Below are positions 15,816 through 24,562 of a stretch of DNA of 64,000 nucleotides, in pieces. The stretch spans positions 1-64,000 of the forward strand of contig NZ_WHOB01000091.1 in the NCBI RefSeq assembly GCF_013141775.1, given 5' to 3'. Source of the DNA: Paenibacillus phytohabitans (GTDB lineage: Bacteria > Bacillota > Bacilli > Paenibacillales > Paenibacillaceae). Both the position numbers and the translations under genes were made by a program. The notes under the pieces are model-generated. The model was not told the DNA's origin, made no database searches, and saw only the letters and a list, made by a program, of their open reading frames with translations. Every line of letters starts with the position of its first letter. The first letter of the stretch is position 1.

Positions 15816-16145
15816 CTATTCCTCCTCTGCCAGAGTATATTTCACTACAACTGCCAAACGGCCGTTAAGCGAGTTTTCTTTATCTTTGTGAAAAGAAACA
15901 TCGGCTACCGAGGCGCGCGGCTCCTGTTCTGTGATGGCTGTGATGATTTCTGCGGTCAGGCGGGTTTCGGCAATGAATGCAGGCTCATCAATAATCGTGT
16001 AGTCCAAGCCAACCTCCCGGGCCAACGGAGCGCTTCCCCACGGAGTAGCAAGGATCATTCGAATATTCTGAGAAACTTCTTCCTCAACCGTTAACGGCCT
16101 GAAATTGATCAGGGTCGGTTGTGTCATATCCACGGTATACATCAT
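15816..16145 (-). CDS. GPW/gp25-family baseplate wedge protein
   Basis: 109 residues. The signature V-x-Q-N-I-R-M-I-L-A-T-P-W-G-S-A-P-L and the downstream R-E-V-G-L-D-Y mark the T4 gp25/P2 gpW family, a lysozyme-like wedge protein that starts sheath polymerisation. GAGGAG precedes the ATG. It overlaps the previous gene by 4 bp. Confidence 0.9.
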   Translation of the reverse strand: MMYTVDMTQPTLINFRPLTVEEEVSQNIRMILATPWGSAPLAREVGLDYTIIDEPAFIAETRLTAEIITAITEQEPRASVADVSFHKDKENSLNGRLAVVVKYTLAEEE

Positions 16146-16582
16146 TTCACATACTCCTCAAGTGAGATCGTGACCTGTGCGTCCAAAACATTGCCGATGC
16201 TGTCCAGCCTGCTCCAATCCTGGGACAACCCACTGATCACCCACAGTCCGACTCCCACATTCTTACGTCCTATGACAAGCGGCATCGCTTTACCGGCACG
16301 GTCGAGTTCTGTGAGCCTATCGAGTTCTTTACGCGGATTAAGGCCAAGCGCAGCGGAGAAATGGACCGCAAACGAAACAGAATCTGCCCCGGGTCCCACA
16401 AATTCCTTTTTGGGCTTTTGACCGATAATGTCGTGCTGTGCCCACCGGCTGGAACTGCTGCGCTTGAATTCATCTATAGTGCGAATTGCACCTTCCGCAA
16501 CGACAAAAACGACCGGCCCTAAACTGCCAATCTTGTTCATTTTATATTCTTGTTGTTGGTCTGACTTAGCTATACTGCTCAT
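16142..16582 (-). CDS. GpU-like tail protein
   Basis: 146 residues. The order I-G-S-L-G-P-V-V-F, F-V-G-P-G-A-D-S-V-S-F, R-A-G-K-A-M-P-L-V-I-G and L-W-V-I-S-G-L fits P2 GpU (phage tail protein U), which caps or completes the tail. In P2 gpU lies between T and D; here it is between gpV and gpW, a common rearrangement. GGGGGAGG precedes the ATG; both ends overlap neighbours by 4 bp. Confidence 0.8.
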   Translation of the reverse strand: MSSIAKSDQQQEYKMNKIGSLGPVVFVVAEGAIRTIDEFKRSSSSRWAQHDIIGQKPKKEFVGPGADSVSFAVHFSAALGLNPRKELDRLTELDRAGKAMPLVIGRKNVGVGLWVISGLSQDWSRLDSIGNVLDAQVTISLEEYVK

Positions 16583-17004
16583 CCGGTTCCGCCTCCCCCT
16601 CCATCATTAAATGCGCTGGCCGACACCTTGCCTGTTACTGTTAAATCTCCCTCTATCCTCACCCCGCCGTTACTTTTAACATTCAGTCTTTTTGCCGTAC
16701 GGTCATAATAGACATAACTGCCATCCTCAAACCATACCCCCCGCTGATCCTTGCTGCCTGAAGGCTGATCATCTTCTGCAAAGTACGTTCCCAAGCAAAA
16801 ACCTGCCGAACGCCCGTTATCCAGAAAAGCGCACAGCACCCTCTCGCCCGGCAGCGGTATCGCATTGCCCCTTCCCCAACCGCCCGGCGTGAGAACCGGC
16901 AATTCGTCAGAAACCATATCATCGCGGTCTGCAAAAGAAACCCTGACACTTCCCGCTACCAAATTAACTGTGGATACCTTGCCAATAAGAATCAACTCTA
17001 CCAC
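16579..17004 (-). CDS. Baseplate assembly protein V (central spike)
   Basis: 141 residues. An OB-fold-like N-terminal part (G-K-V-S-T-V-N and V-R-V-S-F-A-D-R-D-D) includes L-P-G-E-R-V-L-C-A-F-L-D, typical of gpV/Phage_base_V. The C-terminal I-E-G-D-L-T-V-T-G-K-V is the beta-helical spike end; the Gly-rich tail is short. As spike it pierces the target envelope. The GTG start has only a weak ribosome site and overlaps gpD by 7 bp. Confidence 0.88.
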   Translation of the reverse strand: MVELILIGKVSTVNLVAGSVRVSFADRDDMVSDELPVLTPGGWGRGNAIPLPGERVLCAFLDNGRSAGFCLGTYFAEDDQPSGSKDQRGVWFEDGSYVYYDRTAKRLNVKSNGGVRIEGDLTVTGKVSASAFNDGGGGGTG

Positions 17005-18029
17005 CCCAATACTTTGCGAATTTCCAGATTTGTTGTGTACCCGCTGCTTCCAATCGAATGCCTGGCGGATTCTATAATGTATTTTCCGTCAAACCGCTGC
17101 CAGCCCTTGATATTAATGGTTAGTCCCGTAGCCATCCGCATATCTCCCATGAGGGATAGGGTTCCTTTTCCGCCTTCTTTATTGCGCTCCCGAAGCCTTT
17201 TACGGGCTAGCCGCAGAGCATCGGCCTGACTATCGACTTGCTCATTGATCTTAAGCACAGGACCACTCTTCGGCGCACCTTCAGGTGTGTAAGTAGCCTT
17301 AAGGGACTCCTTCCCCTGGGAGGGAGCATAAGTGACTGTACAAGCCCGGAAAGCCGCATATGCAGTATTTAGCGAAAAGCTGTACCCGGTCACATTCGCC
17401 TCCCCGCGAACAATCGTCGCGACCGCCGCTTTTTGTTCATATTCCATTTCATCAAAAAGAACCAGGCTCCCGCCGGATACTTTAATGGCGATGCCCTCTT
17501 GAGTAGCCGTGTTCAGCAAAAAGGCCAAGTCCGACACCTCCGACTGCTCGAGACGTTCATAAGAAGGATTGTCCTGCGCCTCATAAATTAATTTCAGTTT
17601 AGCGCGTTTGGCAACTTGAGCGGCTACCGTTTTCAGATTCGTTTTCTCCCAGCTGCGCGAGCTGCGTTGCATCCGAATCTCGGAGGTAATGGGAAGTGAA
17701 ATCGCCTTAATGGATATCGTGTCAGGGGGACCGTTAAAATCGATACTGTCCACCTCAAAGGTTCCCAGCGGCAGCTTCTTGATTTCCCCCGATTTTCCCC
17801 AGTTAACAGTCCGGATGGAAGCAACCAGCCGATCCCCTTCAACAGGTGCCCAAGGCCCCTGCCAATTGCGCTCCCGGTCCTCCAGCGAAACTGTAAGATC
17901 GTCCAGAGAACCGGAGGCAGCATCGTTATATTGAAAGTCAGTTAGCGATTTCGCAATATCCACCGTGACATCCTTCCCGTTATACCGAAGCTCCAGTACT
18001 GCTCTGCGTGCGTCCTGCATGGATTCCAT
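16998..18029 (-). CDS. Late control D-like tail hub protein (gpD)
   Basis: 343 residues of the P2 gpD / XkdQ-like hub family. L-P-L-G-T-F-E-V-D-S-I-D near 90, F-L-L-N-T-A-T-Q-E-G near 175 and the C-terminal G-K-Y-I-I-E-S-A-R-H-S-I are typical. The hub joins the tube to the spike. The ATG used follows AAGGGGGTGA; an earlier start at 18050 lacks a site. The name comes from an activity assigned to P2 and does not imply a regulator here. Confidence 0.85.
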   Translation of the reverse strand: MESMQDARRAVLELRYNGKDVTVDIAKSLTDFQYNDAASGSLDDLTVSLEDRERNWQGPWAPVEGDRLVASIRTVNWGKSGEIKKLPLGTFEVDSIDFNGPPDTISIKAISLPITSEIRMQRSSRSWEKTNLKTVAAQVAKRAKLKLIYEAQDNPSYERLEQSEVSDLAFLLNTATQEGIAIKVSGGSLVLFDEMEYEQKAAVATIVRGEANVTGYSFSLNTAYAAFRACTVTYAPSQGKESLKATYTPEGAPKSGPVLKINEQVDSQADALRLARKRLRERNKEGGKGTLSLMGDMRMATGLTINIKGWQRFDGKYIIESARHSIGSSGYTTNLEIRKVLGW

Positions 18030-18034
18030 CCGGC

Positions 18035-18235
18035 TCACCCCCTTCTCCATGGAGGTAATGAGCTGGAAGTGTCAGCCGGCAACTCCGGTACATTAAGCAG
18101 AATATTACTGGAAAACACACAGACCGCAGCGTGCGCCGGGTTAGCATTCAAGAGCAGGGTCATGAAGCGGGCATCTCCATATAGATTAAAAGCAATTCCA
18201 TCCCACATATCTCCTTGCACGGTTCTATAGATCAT
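18035..18235 (-). CDS. Tail protein X (LysM-like)
   Basis: 66 residues. The family signature G-D-M-W-D-G-I-A-F-N-L-Y-G-D and L-L-N-A-N-P-A-H-A are those of P2 gpX, a LysM-like module of the baseplate hub. It overlaps the end of the tape measure gene by 4 bp and lies 5 bp before gpD, an arrangement conserved in contractile tails. Confidence 0.85.
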   Translation of the reverse strand: MIYRTVQGDMWDGIAFNLYGDARFMTLLLNANPAHAAVCVFSSNILLNVPELPADTSSSLPPWRRG

Positions 18236-21231
18236 TGGAAGCTCACCCGCCTCTGCTGCTGGAGCATGGCCTTGAAGCGGCGTTCAAAACCGTCCTCCGT
18301 TTGTTTCAAGGCCTCACGCAGCTGTTCGACCACAGATTTATCTCCGCCCTGGAGGGTGATACTTGGTGCCCATGTTACATGAATATCTCCATTGTTACCG
18401 GAATTGTTATTGTAGCCCATCAAATCATTTGCCTTCTCCAATAAAGATCGGGACCTGGGCTTTTGATTTAATGGAATGGCCATTTCGGGACCGGCTTCAC
18501 CAAATATAGATGGAACATATGCGATTCCGCCTTCAGCGTACCCCTCAAAATCCGGATCATGCTGTGCCCAATAAATCGCCTTTCGGCCAGCTGTAGTAAG
18601 CGAATCAGGCTTCCCTTTCGATTTGATCGTCCCTTGAACCTCTCCCCATTCCTCCCCCGTGAGCTTGAAGTTCGGAATCTGTCCAGTTTGCTGCCATAGA
18701 AGCTGAACATTCACTATCTTTTCAGCAGGCAGTTTATCCACCTCATTATTAAGGCTTGCCGTATCAATCAATGCTTGATTGGTCTGTTCTTTTTGAGCAA
18801 TGGACAAATCCTTGTATTTCGCTACTTGCTCTTCTAAGGTGCCTCCGAGATCAAGCTCAATCAATTTTTTTTGGGCATTGTAATAAGAGAGCATGCTGCT
18901 TTCCGCTTCTCTTTTATCACTTTCCGTTTCTTGGATTTCAGTGTACTTGTCATCAAAGGAAGTCCTATATTTTTCGTAATCTTCTTTGATCGACTCAATA
19001 GCCCAACCGCCGGAAACATTGTATTCTGTACCCTGAGCTTTATTGATTTTATCTCTTAATGCATCTATTTGTACTACTTTCTCCTTTTCGCTTCCCTTTC
19101 CATTCCAAATCTCATCAAGCTGATTTACGTACTCATGATAATCTTGAAACTTCACCTTATCACTATCATATTTAGCGTACTGCTTGGCGAGTTTTTCAGT
19201 CGTTGCTGTATATTCATCCTCCAAATCAGGTAATTTCGCCTGAGCTGAAAGTACATCATGCTCCAACTCGCGCCGGCTCATATCTTCCCGGGCTTTGGCA
19301 AGATTGCCGACAAGCCCAAGCTGATCACTGAATCTGCCATTTTTCAAGTCTTCAGCAGACAAAATATCCGGATTCATGTCAATAAGCTCTTGTTCCACAT
19401 CCCTTTGCTTTCTTCTGGCTTCTTCCAATTCAGCAGCGGGAGTTTTTGCGTCCTTAAGCTTCCCTGTCAACCGGTCATATTCGGTAATTAGACCCTGGGT
19501 TTTAGTAGTCGTCTCCTCAATTCCTGCATAATTGGAATAGGATTCATCCAGCGCATCCCCCATATTCAAAAGATCCAGGCGCGCATCCTCCTGATGCTTT
19601 CTGAAGGCTATGACTCCTGCTGTAACCAATCCCAAACCTGCTACAGCTAGCCCCACAGGATTGGTTAGCATACCGAGCGCCCCGGCAATCCCTCCAGCTG
19701 CTCCGCTGGCTCCTCTGGCCGCCGTGATAATCTTGGAGAATTCCTGGACAATCTTCACTGTTTTTGTAGCCAGCATCGCAGCAGGAACCGCAAGACCGAT
19801 TACCATCAGCGGCTCTTTATTGTCTGAAACCCAGCCGGTTAAGCCCTGAAGCGCGGGCATCAAGTTTTCTCCTAAGGGAACTACAAGGCTCGCCATCAGC
19901 TCCCGTCCCATTGCCGCAAACTGCTCGGAGAGCGTATTGTCTTTTATCGCCGCTACTTCCTCCATGGTCTGCCTGGTCATATCAAACTGATTGCGGGTTT
20001 GGCCAAGCGCCAGCACTGCCTTGTTCCCTATTTCCTCAAATTGAGAGCCGAACAGGGTACCGGCAAGCGCTGCTTGATGAACCGGATCCTTGATGGCCTT
20101 CAGTTTCACAATAACCTGATTCATGGCATCCTTACTGGTAATCGATCCGTCAGCCAACCCTTTAAAGAGGGTATCGCCGCTGCCCAGCGTCTTTTGCAGT
20201 TGAAGCATAGCCTTGTTGGCCGAATCGCCTCCCGCCTTCAAGTCTCCAACCAGTGCAAGGGCACCCTTTTGTCCGGCGGCCTTTACCAAATCGGCAAATT
20301 CCTTCGACTTCGTCCCGCCACTTACAAGCGCGGTGCTGAATTGATCCAGCTGCTTAGGAGCAAACAGCTCGTAGATGGCGGCCTTTGCAGTATCCGAGCC
20401 TTCTTTAACGTTTGATCCGAATTTTTTCATAATGTCGGCAACACCATCAAGCGAGTCCGCTCCATTGTCCATGCCTGCACTTAATAATTCAAACATCTCG
20501 TCGGCAGAATAACCCATCTTCTGAAAATCATCGCTGTATTTCCCTATTGCACTCAAAAGTCCGCCGGATGTATTGAGCCCCTTCTGCGCGCCTTGAGCCA
20601 TCAGATTGTAGGCTTGTTCCGAGGAGATGCCGAATTTGCGCATCATAGCGTCAACTGCTTGTACAGAACCAGCTATATCTCCCTTAAAAACATCGCGGTA
20701 CGTCATGGCCGTCTGCGTTGTCTTTTCCAGCTCTTCTCCTGTTTGCTGCAGGACTTGTTTCACCGTTCCTACGGCGTCTCCGATATCTTCATAGTTCTCA
20801 CCATAATTCTGACTGTACAGGCTATCAGAGATATCTTTCATTCCACTCATTTCTTTGGCGCTCAACCCGGTTGCAGCCTGAAGCTGCGCCATCGCCCCGG
20901 AAGAATCATTTACAGCCGCCCATACCGCCTTCAGAGGTTCAACGGCTTTTTGCAGCATGGAGAAGTCCATTTCTTTGACTGCATCTTTAAGCTTGTCACC
21001 GAGCTTTCCGGCCTTGTCGCCTACCTCCTCAATGCTGTCATCCGCCTGTTCAGCCTCTCTGCGCAGTACATCGAAATACCCCCTGCTGACCATTTCACGC
21101 AGAACCCGGTCCAAATCCTGAATATGCTGTTCCGCTTCGCCGACAGAGCTGCGGAAAGCAGGAGTCACCAATAAATTCAGCTGAAGAATAATCTCATTTA
21201 TACTGCTGCTTGCATTGCCTGTCCCTGCCAT
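18232..21231 (-). CDS. Tail tape measure protein
   Basis: 999 residues. Coiled-coil start (about 1-80), a long helical central part with Ala/Gly-rich segments, a hydrophobic stretch (about 480-545), a second helical block with many charged residues (about 590-820) and a C-terminal region with W-A-P-S-I-T-L-Q-G. This is the usual layout of a P2 gpT-like tape measure, which sets tail length and is ejected on contraction. AGGAGG just before the ATG overlaps the stop of the frameshifted chaperone product. Confidence 0.92.
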   Translation of the reverse strand: MAGTGNASSSINEIILQLNLLVTPAFRSSVGEAEQHIQDLDRVLREMVSRGYFDVLRREAEQADDSIEEVGDKAGKLGDKLKDAVKEMDFSMLQKAVEPLKAVWAAVNDSSGAMAQLQAATGLSAKEMSGMKDISDSLYSQNYGENYEDIGDAVGTVKQVLQQTGEELEKTTQTAMTYRDVFKGDIAGSVQAVDAMMRKFGISSEQAYNLMAQGAQKGLNTSGGLLSAIGKYSDDFQKMGYSADEMFELLSAGMDNGADSLDGVADIMKKFGSNVKEGSDTAKAAIYELFAPKQLDQFSTALVSGGTKSKEFADLVKAAGQKGALALVGDLKAGGDSANKAMLQLQKTLGSGDTLFKGLADGSITSKDAMNQVIVKLKAIKDPVHQAALAGTLFGSQFEEIGNKAVLALGQTRNQFDMTRQTMEEVAAIKDNTLSEQFAAMGRELMASLVVPLGENLMPALQGLTGWVSDNKEPLMVIGLAVPAAMLATKTVKIVQEFSKIITAARGASGAAGGIAGALGMLTNPVGLAVAGLGLVTAGVIAFRKHQEDARLDLLNMGDALDESYSNYAGIEETTTKTQGLITEYDRLTGKLKDAKTPAAELEEARRKQRDVEQELIDMNPDILSAEDLKNGRFSDQLGLVGNLAKAREDMSRRELEHDVLSAQAKLPDLEDEYTATTEKLAKQYAKYDSDKVKFQDYHEYVNQLDEIWNGKGSEKEKVVQIDALRDKINKAQGTEYNVSGGWAIESIKEDYEKYRTSFDDKYTEIQETESDKREAESSMLSYYNAQKKLIELDLGGTLEEQVAKYKDLSIAQKEQTNQALIDTASLNNEVDKLPAEKIVNVQLLWQQTGQIPNFKLTGEEWGEVQGTIKSKGKPDSLTTAGRKAIYWAQHDPDFEGYAEGGIAYVPSIFGEAGPEMAIPLNQKPRSRSLLEKANDLMGYNNNSGNNGDIHVTWAPSITLQGGDKSVVEQLREALKQTEDGFERRFKAMLQQQRRVSFQ

Positions 21232-21234
21232 AAG

Positions 21235-21396
21235 TTACCTCCTTCCCTTAATCCTGGACACCCTCTCAACCCACTCCCCCAGTTCCTCCAAAGGCAAAGC
21301 GAGAAAATAAGGGATCGGAGTATGGGTAAGCATGGCCAAAGAGACGGCGATGTCTTTAATCCCATCGCCGTCTCCACAGCCTACAGCAGCAAAAAA
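21235..21396 (-). other. -1 frameshift extension of the tail assembly chaperone
   Basis: The heptamer T TTT TTG occurs in the chaperone reading frame at 21390-21396, nine bases before its stop. Slipping back one base opens a frame of 52 codons that ends at 21235-21237, giving a 155-residue fusion. The extension reads G-C-G-D-G-I-K-D-I-A-V-S-L-A-M-L and E-E-L-G-E-W-V-E-R-V, like the E' part of P2-like phages. This is the standard two-product design of tail chaperones; the efficiency cannot be read from sequence. Confidence 0.85.
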
Positions 21397-21701
21397 CTTT
21401 GTGCCCGCAAGGTCAGTTTTGTAAAATCCTTAGCTGAAAGTGCTCTGATCAGCCCAACGTGGACACCTGCAGCCTTTGCTACAATATAAGCCTGATAGGC
21501 TTTATTGGTCTCCTTAATCAATTCCCCGCTGGATTGCCGCGCCGATTCCACCTGATACTGACGGTCACAGATCAGAATGTCCTCACCTGTCAGCTTGTCG
21601 AAATCAATACTCAAGCTCTCAAAAGTATCGCCTTCAAATGTTACAGGCCGGGCGAAAGTATAGACTTCCGCGCCAGCCTCCTCTATATTCGTTGTCCCCA
21701 T
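21381..21701 (-). CDS. Tail assembly chaperone (short form, gpE/gp41-like)
   Basis: 106 residues ending S-F-L-L-L. The sequence F-A-R-P-V-T-F-E-G-D-T-F-E, L-S-I-D-F-D-K-L-T-G-E-D-I and L-S-A-K-D-F-T-K-L is typical of P2 gpE / Mu gp41-like tail chaperones that keep the tape measure soluble until the tube grows around it. It lies between tube and tape measure genes as expected. The 3' end carries the slippery site described separately. Confidence 0.85.
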   Translation of the reverse strand: MGTTNIEEAGAEVYTFARPVTFEGDTFESLSIDFDKLTGEDILICDRQYQVESARQSSGELIKETNKAYQAYIVAKAAGVHVGLIRALSAKDFTKLTLRAQSFLLL

Positions 21702-21713
21702 CGTGCACGCTCC

Positions 21714-22232
21714 TTATAGACTAAGATTCTCTTTGGTTGCAGCAAGGTAATCTACATCATAAACTTTGTGAATGTAGTTATATTTATCAATTTCCAGCAC
21801 CTGAACGCCATCCAGTGTTACCTTCAAATAATTCACTGAAAAGTTGTTGGTGGTATCCATCACTGCGGCGGTCTCGAGATTCCCCAGCGTTAAGCCAAGC
21901 GGTCTTGCACGGACGGTCACCTTAAAAGGAACCTCACGGTATTCACTTGTTGCCGTGTCGAAGGTTTGAATCGAAGCCCGGAGATCCAGCGTATGGATCT
22001 TCGGTGCCAGAAGGGATGCCGCTGCCTTCTCAATGGTGCGCCACTTGAGGGCCAGACTCATCGCGCCCGTGTGTCCGGGAGAAGGCGCCGCCATTTCTCC
22101 GGCGATGCCGCCGCCTTTAATTGTATCCACCAGGTAGGTGATTTCCGGCAATGTGGCGGTTGCCGTACCCAAGTAATCCACTGCATTCAAGTACACCGAA
22201 TAATCAATAACTCTTTCTGATCTTTTAGGCAT
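21714..22232 (-). CDS. Major tail tube protein (P2 FII-like)
   Basis: 172 residues. I-T-Y-L-V-D-T-I-K-G-G-G-I-A-G-E near 30-45 and R-A-R-P-L-G-L-T-L-G-N-L near 110-120 match the contractile-tail tube protein family (FII). The tube is the inner hollow tail through which DNA passes in phages. It follows the sheath gene by 13 bp. Length is usual. Confidence 0.9.
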   Translation of the reverse strand: MPKRSERVIDYSVYLNAVDYLGTATATLPEITYLVDTIKGGGIAGEMAAPSPGHTGAMSLALKWRTIEKAAASLLAPKIHTLDLRASIQTFDTATSEYREVPFKVTVRARPLGLTLGNLETAAVMDTTNNFSVNYLKVTLDGVQVLEIDKYNYIHKVYDVDYLAATKENLSL

Positions 22233-22245
22233 ATTGCTCCTCCTT

Positions 22246-23691
22246 TTACGCTACCAGCGCAGCTAAGTATGTTGTGTCGTATTCAAGCAGGAATGAAATC
22301 TCCTGTGCCGGTCCCGGTGGTGTGATATGCAGATGGAAGGTAACCTTGCCGGCCATCAGATCCGCCACTGGATTCTCGGACTCATTGAAGTCTACCCGTC
22401 CGCCCAGCAGTGCTCCGGATGCCGTCAGACCGTTCAGCCAAATATTCACCGAATCCGTCACTGCGGCCACCAGCCGCTTGTTCATCGGATCATCCACCTT
22501 TTGCATGTAGGTCAGAATCAGACTGTTGCCGATCCAGTTAAACATGCGGCGAACCGGAATAAAGTTGTCTTTGGGGTCAGTGGCACCAGGGTAGGCAGCA
22601 GTATGATTCCCCCAGCTCTTCCAGCCGCTCGTTCCAAGATTAAGTGCCGTTACAATCCCTGCGCTGTTAAGGAAGCTTGCCTGGTCAATCCCCAGGAACT
22701 GGCTTGTCCCATCAGACAGCACAGTCCCATCCGCTTGCAAAGACTTGTTAGAAGGCGATACAAAAGGAACACCGCCATTATTGGCATCTGTCGCGGCGAT
22801 AAGTCCTGCGAGCTGTGTAGAGAAATGATATTTCTTATCGCCTAGAGTCAGCATCGGATAAGCAGCAATTTGAAGAGGAGCAGTGTAGCTGTTGTCCGCT
22901 TTCCATGTGCCAGCATCTGTATAGGACTGGGACGGATCAATATCCGTCAGTGCCATCGCCTTGAAATTCCCGTTGATATTTCCGGCTTTTGCCTTCATCA
23001 CCGCAGCGACTGCCGACAGATGTGACCAGCCGGGAGCCAGCAGTAGATCCGGAAGAATGCCAAAACGCGGGTAAGCTTGATGAACCAGCTCAAAACCGGT
23101 ATATTCACCGGACGACGTCACACCCCCAATAATATCCTCAGCCTCTACAGCTTCCGGATTCAGCTTGTCATAACCCACGGACAGTTGATTAACATCGGCT
23201 GCTATTGCACCTGACGATTTTGTTGTGATCATCACATGACCGTTCTCATCAAAAGCAGCCGTATAATCCTTTCCGGATACGTAGGTTGATGTACCATCTG
23301 AAGATTTGACAAGGAGTGTGGACAGCAGCACCCCTTCTGCCTGCAGAATGGCAACCCGGTTTGTTACAGCAGCTGCCGCAGGGGCAACCGTTGTCTTGTG
23401 TGTGGCCGGATCAAGCACGTTGACCAGAATCATAGGAGCTTTTTCGTACAACGCAAAATGTGAATAAATCAATTCGCTCAGTGTATATTGGGTCCAGTCC
23501 TCACTGTATCCGAAGGCAGCGACCGCTTCCGCGTAACTATATACAAGTACCGGAGTATTCACCGGCACAGCCGCTTGAGCCAAATGAACCGGGGCCGTCC
23601 CCACCGCAAAAGGAATACCGCTCGTTGCCTTTGTTGGAGCCAGAACAGAAGTCGATTGTTCAATAATAGTTACACCATGTTTAAAAGCCAT
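22246..23691 (-). CDS. Contractile tail sheath protein (FI-like)
   Basis: 481 residues. The start M-A-F-K-H-G-V-T-I-I-E, the motif P-V-N-T-P-V-L-V, and the conserved C-terminal I-W-L-N-G-L-T-A-S-G-A-L-L-G-G-R-V-D-F and I-T-P-P-G-P-A-Q-E-I-S-F are characteristic of P2 FI / tail sheath. Presence of a sheath proves a contractile tail, separating this locus from siphovirus-like F-type tailocins. It is the longest structural protein after tape measure and fibre. Confidence 0.95.
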   Translation of the reverse strand: MAFKHGVTIIEQSTSVLAPTKATSGIPFAVGTAPVHLAQAAVPVNTPVLVYSYAEAVAAFGYSEDWTQYTLSELIYSHFALYEKAPMILVNVLDPATHKTTVAPAAAAVTNRVAILQAEGVLLSTLLVKSSDGTSTYVSGKDYTAAFDENGHVMITTKSSGAIAADVNQLSVGYDKLNPEAVEAEDIIGGVTSSGEYTGFELVHQAYPRFGILPDLLLAPGWSHLSAVAAVMKAKAGNINGNFKAMALTDIDPSQSYTDAGTWKADNSYTAPLQIAAYPMLTLGDKKYHFSTQLAGLIAATDANNGGVPFVSPSNKSLQADGTVLSDGTSQFLGIDQASFLNSAGIVTALNLGTSGWKSWGNHTAAYPGATDPKDNFIPVRRMFNWIGNSLILTYMQKVDDPMNKRLVAAVTDSVNIWLNGLTASGALLGGRVDFNESENPVADLMAGKVTFHLHITPPGPAQEISFLLEYDTTYLAALVA

Positions 23692-23694
23692 ATA

Positions 23695-23967
23695 TTAAAT
23701 CCCCTTCCCTAAAAGCCTTTGATAGACTGCATATTCAGCTGTTCCGACGTGAACAATACGTTCCTGCACAGCCGTCATTTCTTCTAACGGTATAATCAGT
23801 TCAGCCACATCCGGCTGTTCCTCCAGCAGCGGCAATAAATAGGTTGGAATACCCTCCCGAAAAACAGTGGATTGCAGCAGCCGCCCGCCACGCAGGTTTG
23901 GACCTAGATAAATTCGTGGCGGCTCCTGCTCATTTTGGAGATTATCTTTATTATTAATGAAGTTCAT
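23695..23967 (-). CDS. Small protein upstream of the sheath gene
   Basis: 90 residues, with R-I-Y-L-G-P-N-L and L-L-P-L-L-E-E-Q-P-D-V in the middle. Small proteins of this position (some called DUF2635-like) precede the sheath in Mu/P2-like tails, but no firm family could be recognised. It overlaps the preceding gene by 4 bp and is followed by the sheath after 3 bp, so it is part of the tail operon. Confidence 0.65.
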   Translation of the reverse strand: MNFINNKDNLQNEQEPPRIYLGPNLRGGRLLQSTVFREGIPTYLLPLLEEQPDVAELIIPLEEMTAVQERIVHVGTAEYAVYQRLLGKGI

Positions 23968-24386
23968 ATTTGTACCTCCGGTCTAATTTGGGGCAATACC
24001 CAGGTTGTTGTAAGTTCGCCTCCCCAGACTGCTGCAGGATGCTCCTCGTTAAGCTTCATTTTCCAGCTGGCGTCCATGACGAACTGTTGGTCAAGCACTC
24101 TCTTGCGCAAAAGCAGGATGCGTACCCGCTCCATCAGATTAAGCATATCAATGAGTCCTGTGTCATCTTCGGACTGAGCTCCAAACTGTAGTTTAATTTG
24201 AATTTGCCCTTGACCAGAATCTCCTTCTCCTTCGTCCGGCCGGATCATAATTACCGGATATTCCAGGTTCCCGGCATTACTCTGCGGCAAATATCCCAGC
24301 AGGACGGGTGGTACGGGCAGCATGTCATCTGCCAATTGTTCTTTCAGAAACTTTTGGATCGCCATAATTAATAAAGTAATTGTCAC
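23964..24386 (-). CDS. Putative tail terminator / completion protein
   Basis: 140 residues. The order L-P-V-P-P-V-L-L-G-Y, then Y-P-V-I-M-I-R-P, then a helical segment and a C-terminal G-G-E-L-T-T-T-W resembles phage tail-completion proteins (gpS/gp37-like), but the match is positional more than sequence-based. The GTG start follows AGGAGGGG. It is the first gene of the tail operon, after a 176-bp gap that holds the presumed late promoter. Confidence 0.55.
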   Translation of the reverse strand: MTITLLIMAIQKFLKEQLADDMLPVPPVLLGYLPQSNAGNLEYPVIMIRPDEGEGDSGQGQIQIKLQFGAQSEDDTGLIDMLNLMERVRILLLRKRVLDQQFVMDASWKMKLNEEHPAAVWGGELTTTWVLPQIRPEVQI

Positions 24387-24562
24387 TGTGCCCCTCCTTG
24401 CTCCTAGAACTCTTTCCCAAATCCACGGATCGCCTCCAAACGCTTCACCATCTTTGCAGCCACCTCCCCTTCCGGCATCAGCTGGATGATTACCGTTATT
24501 TGTCTTTCTATTTATTGGGGGCTTTCACTAGACAAACCAAATCTTTTTTATTTAAAGCCTCT

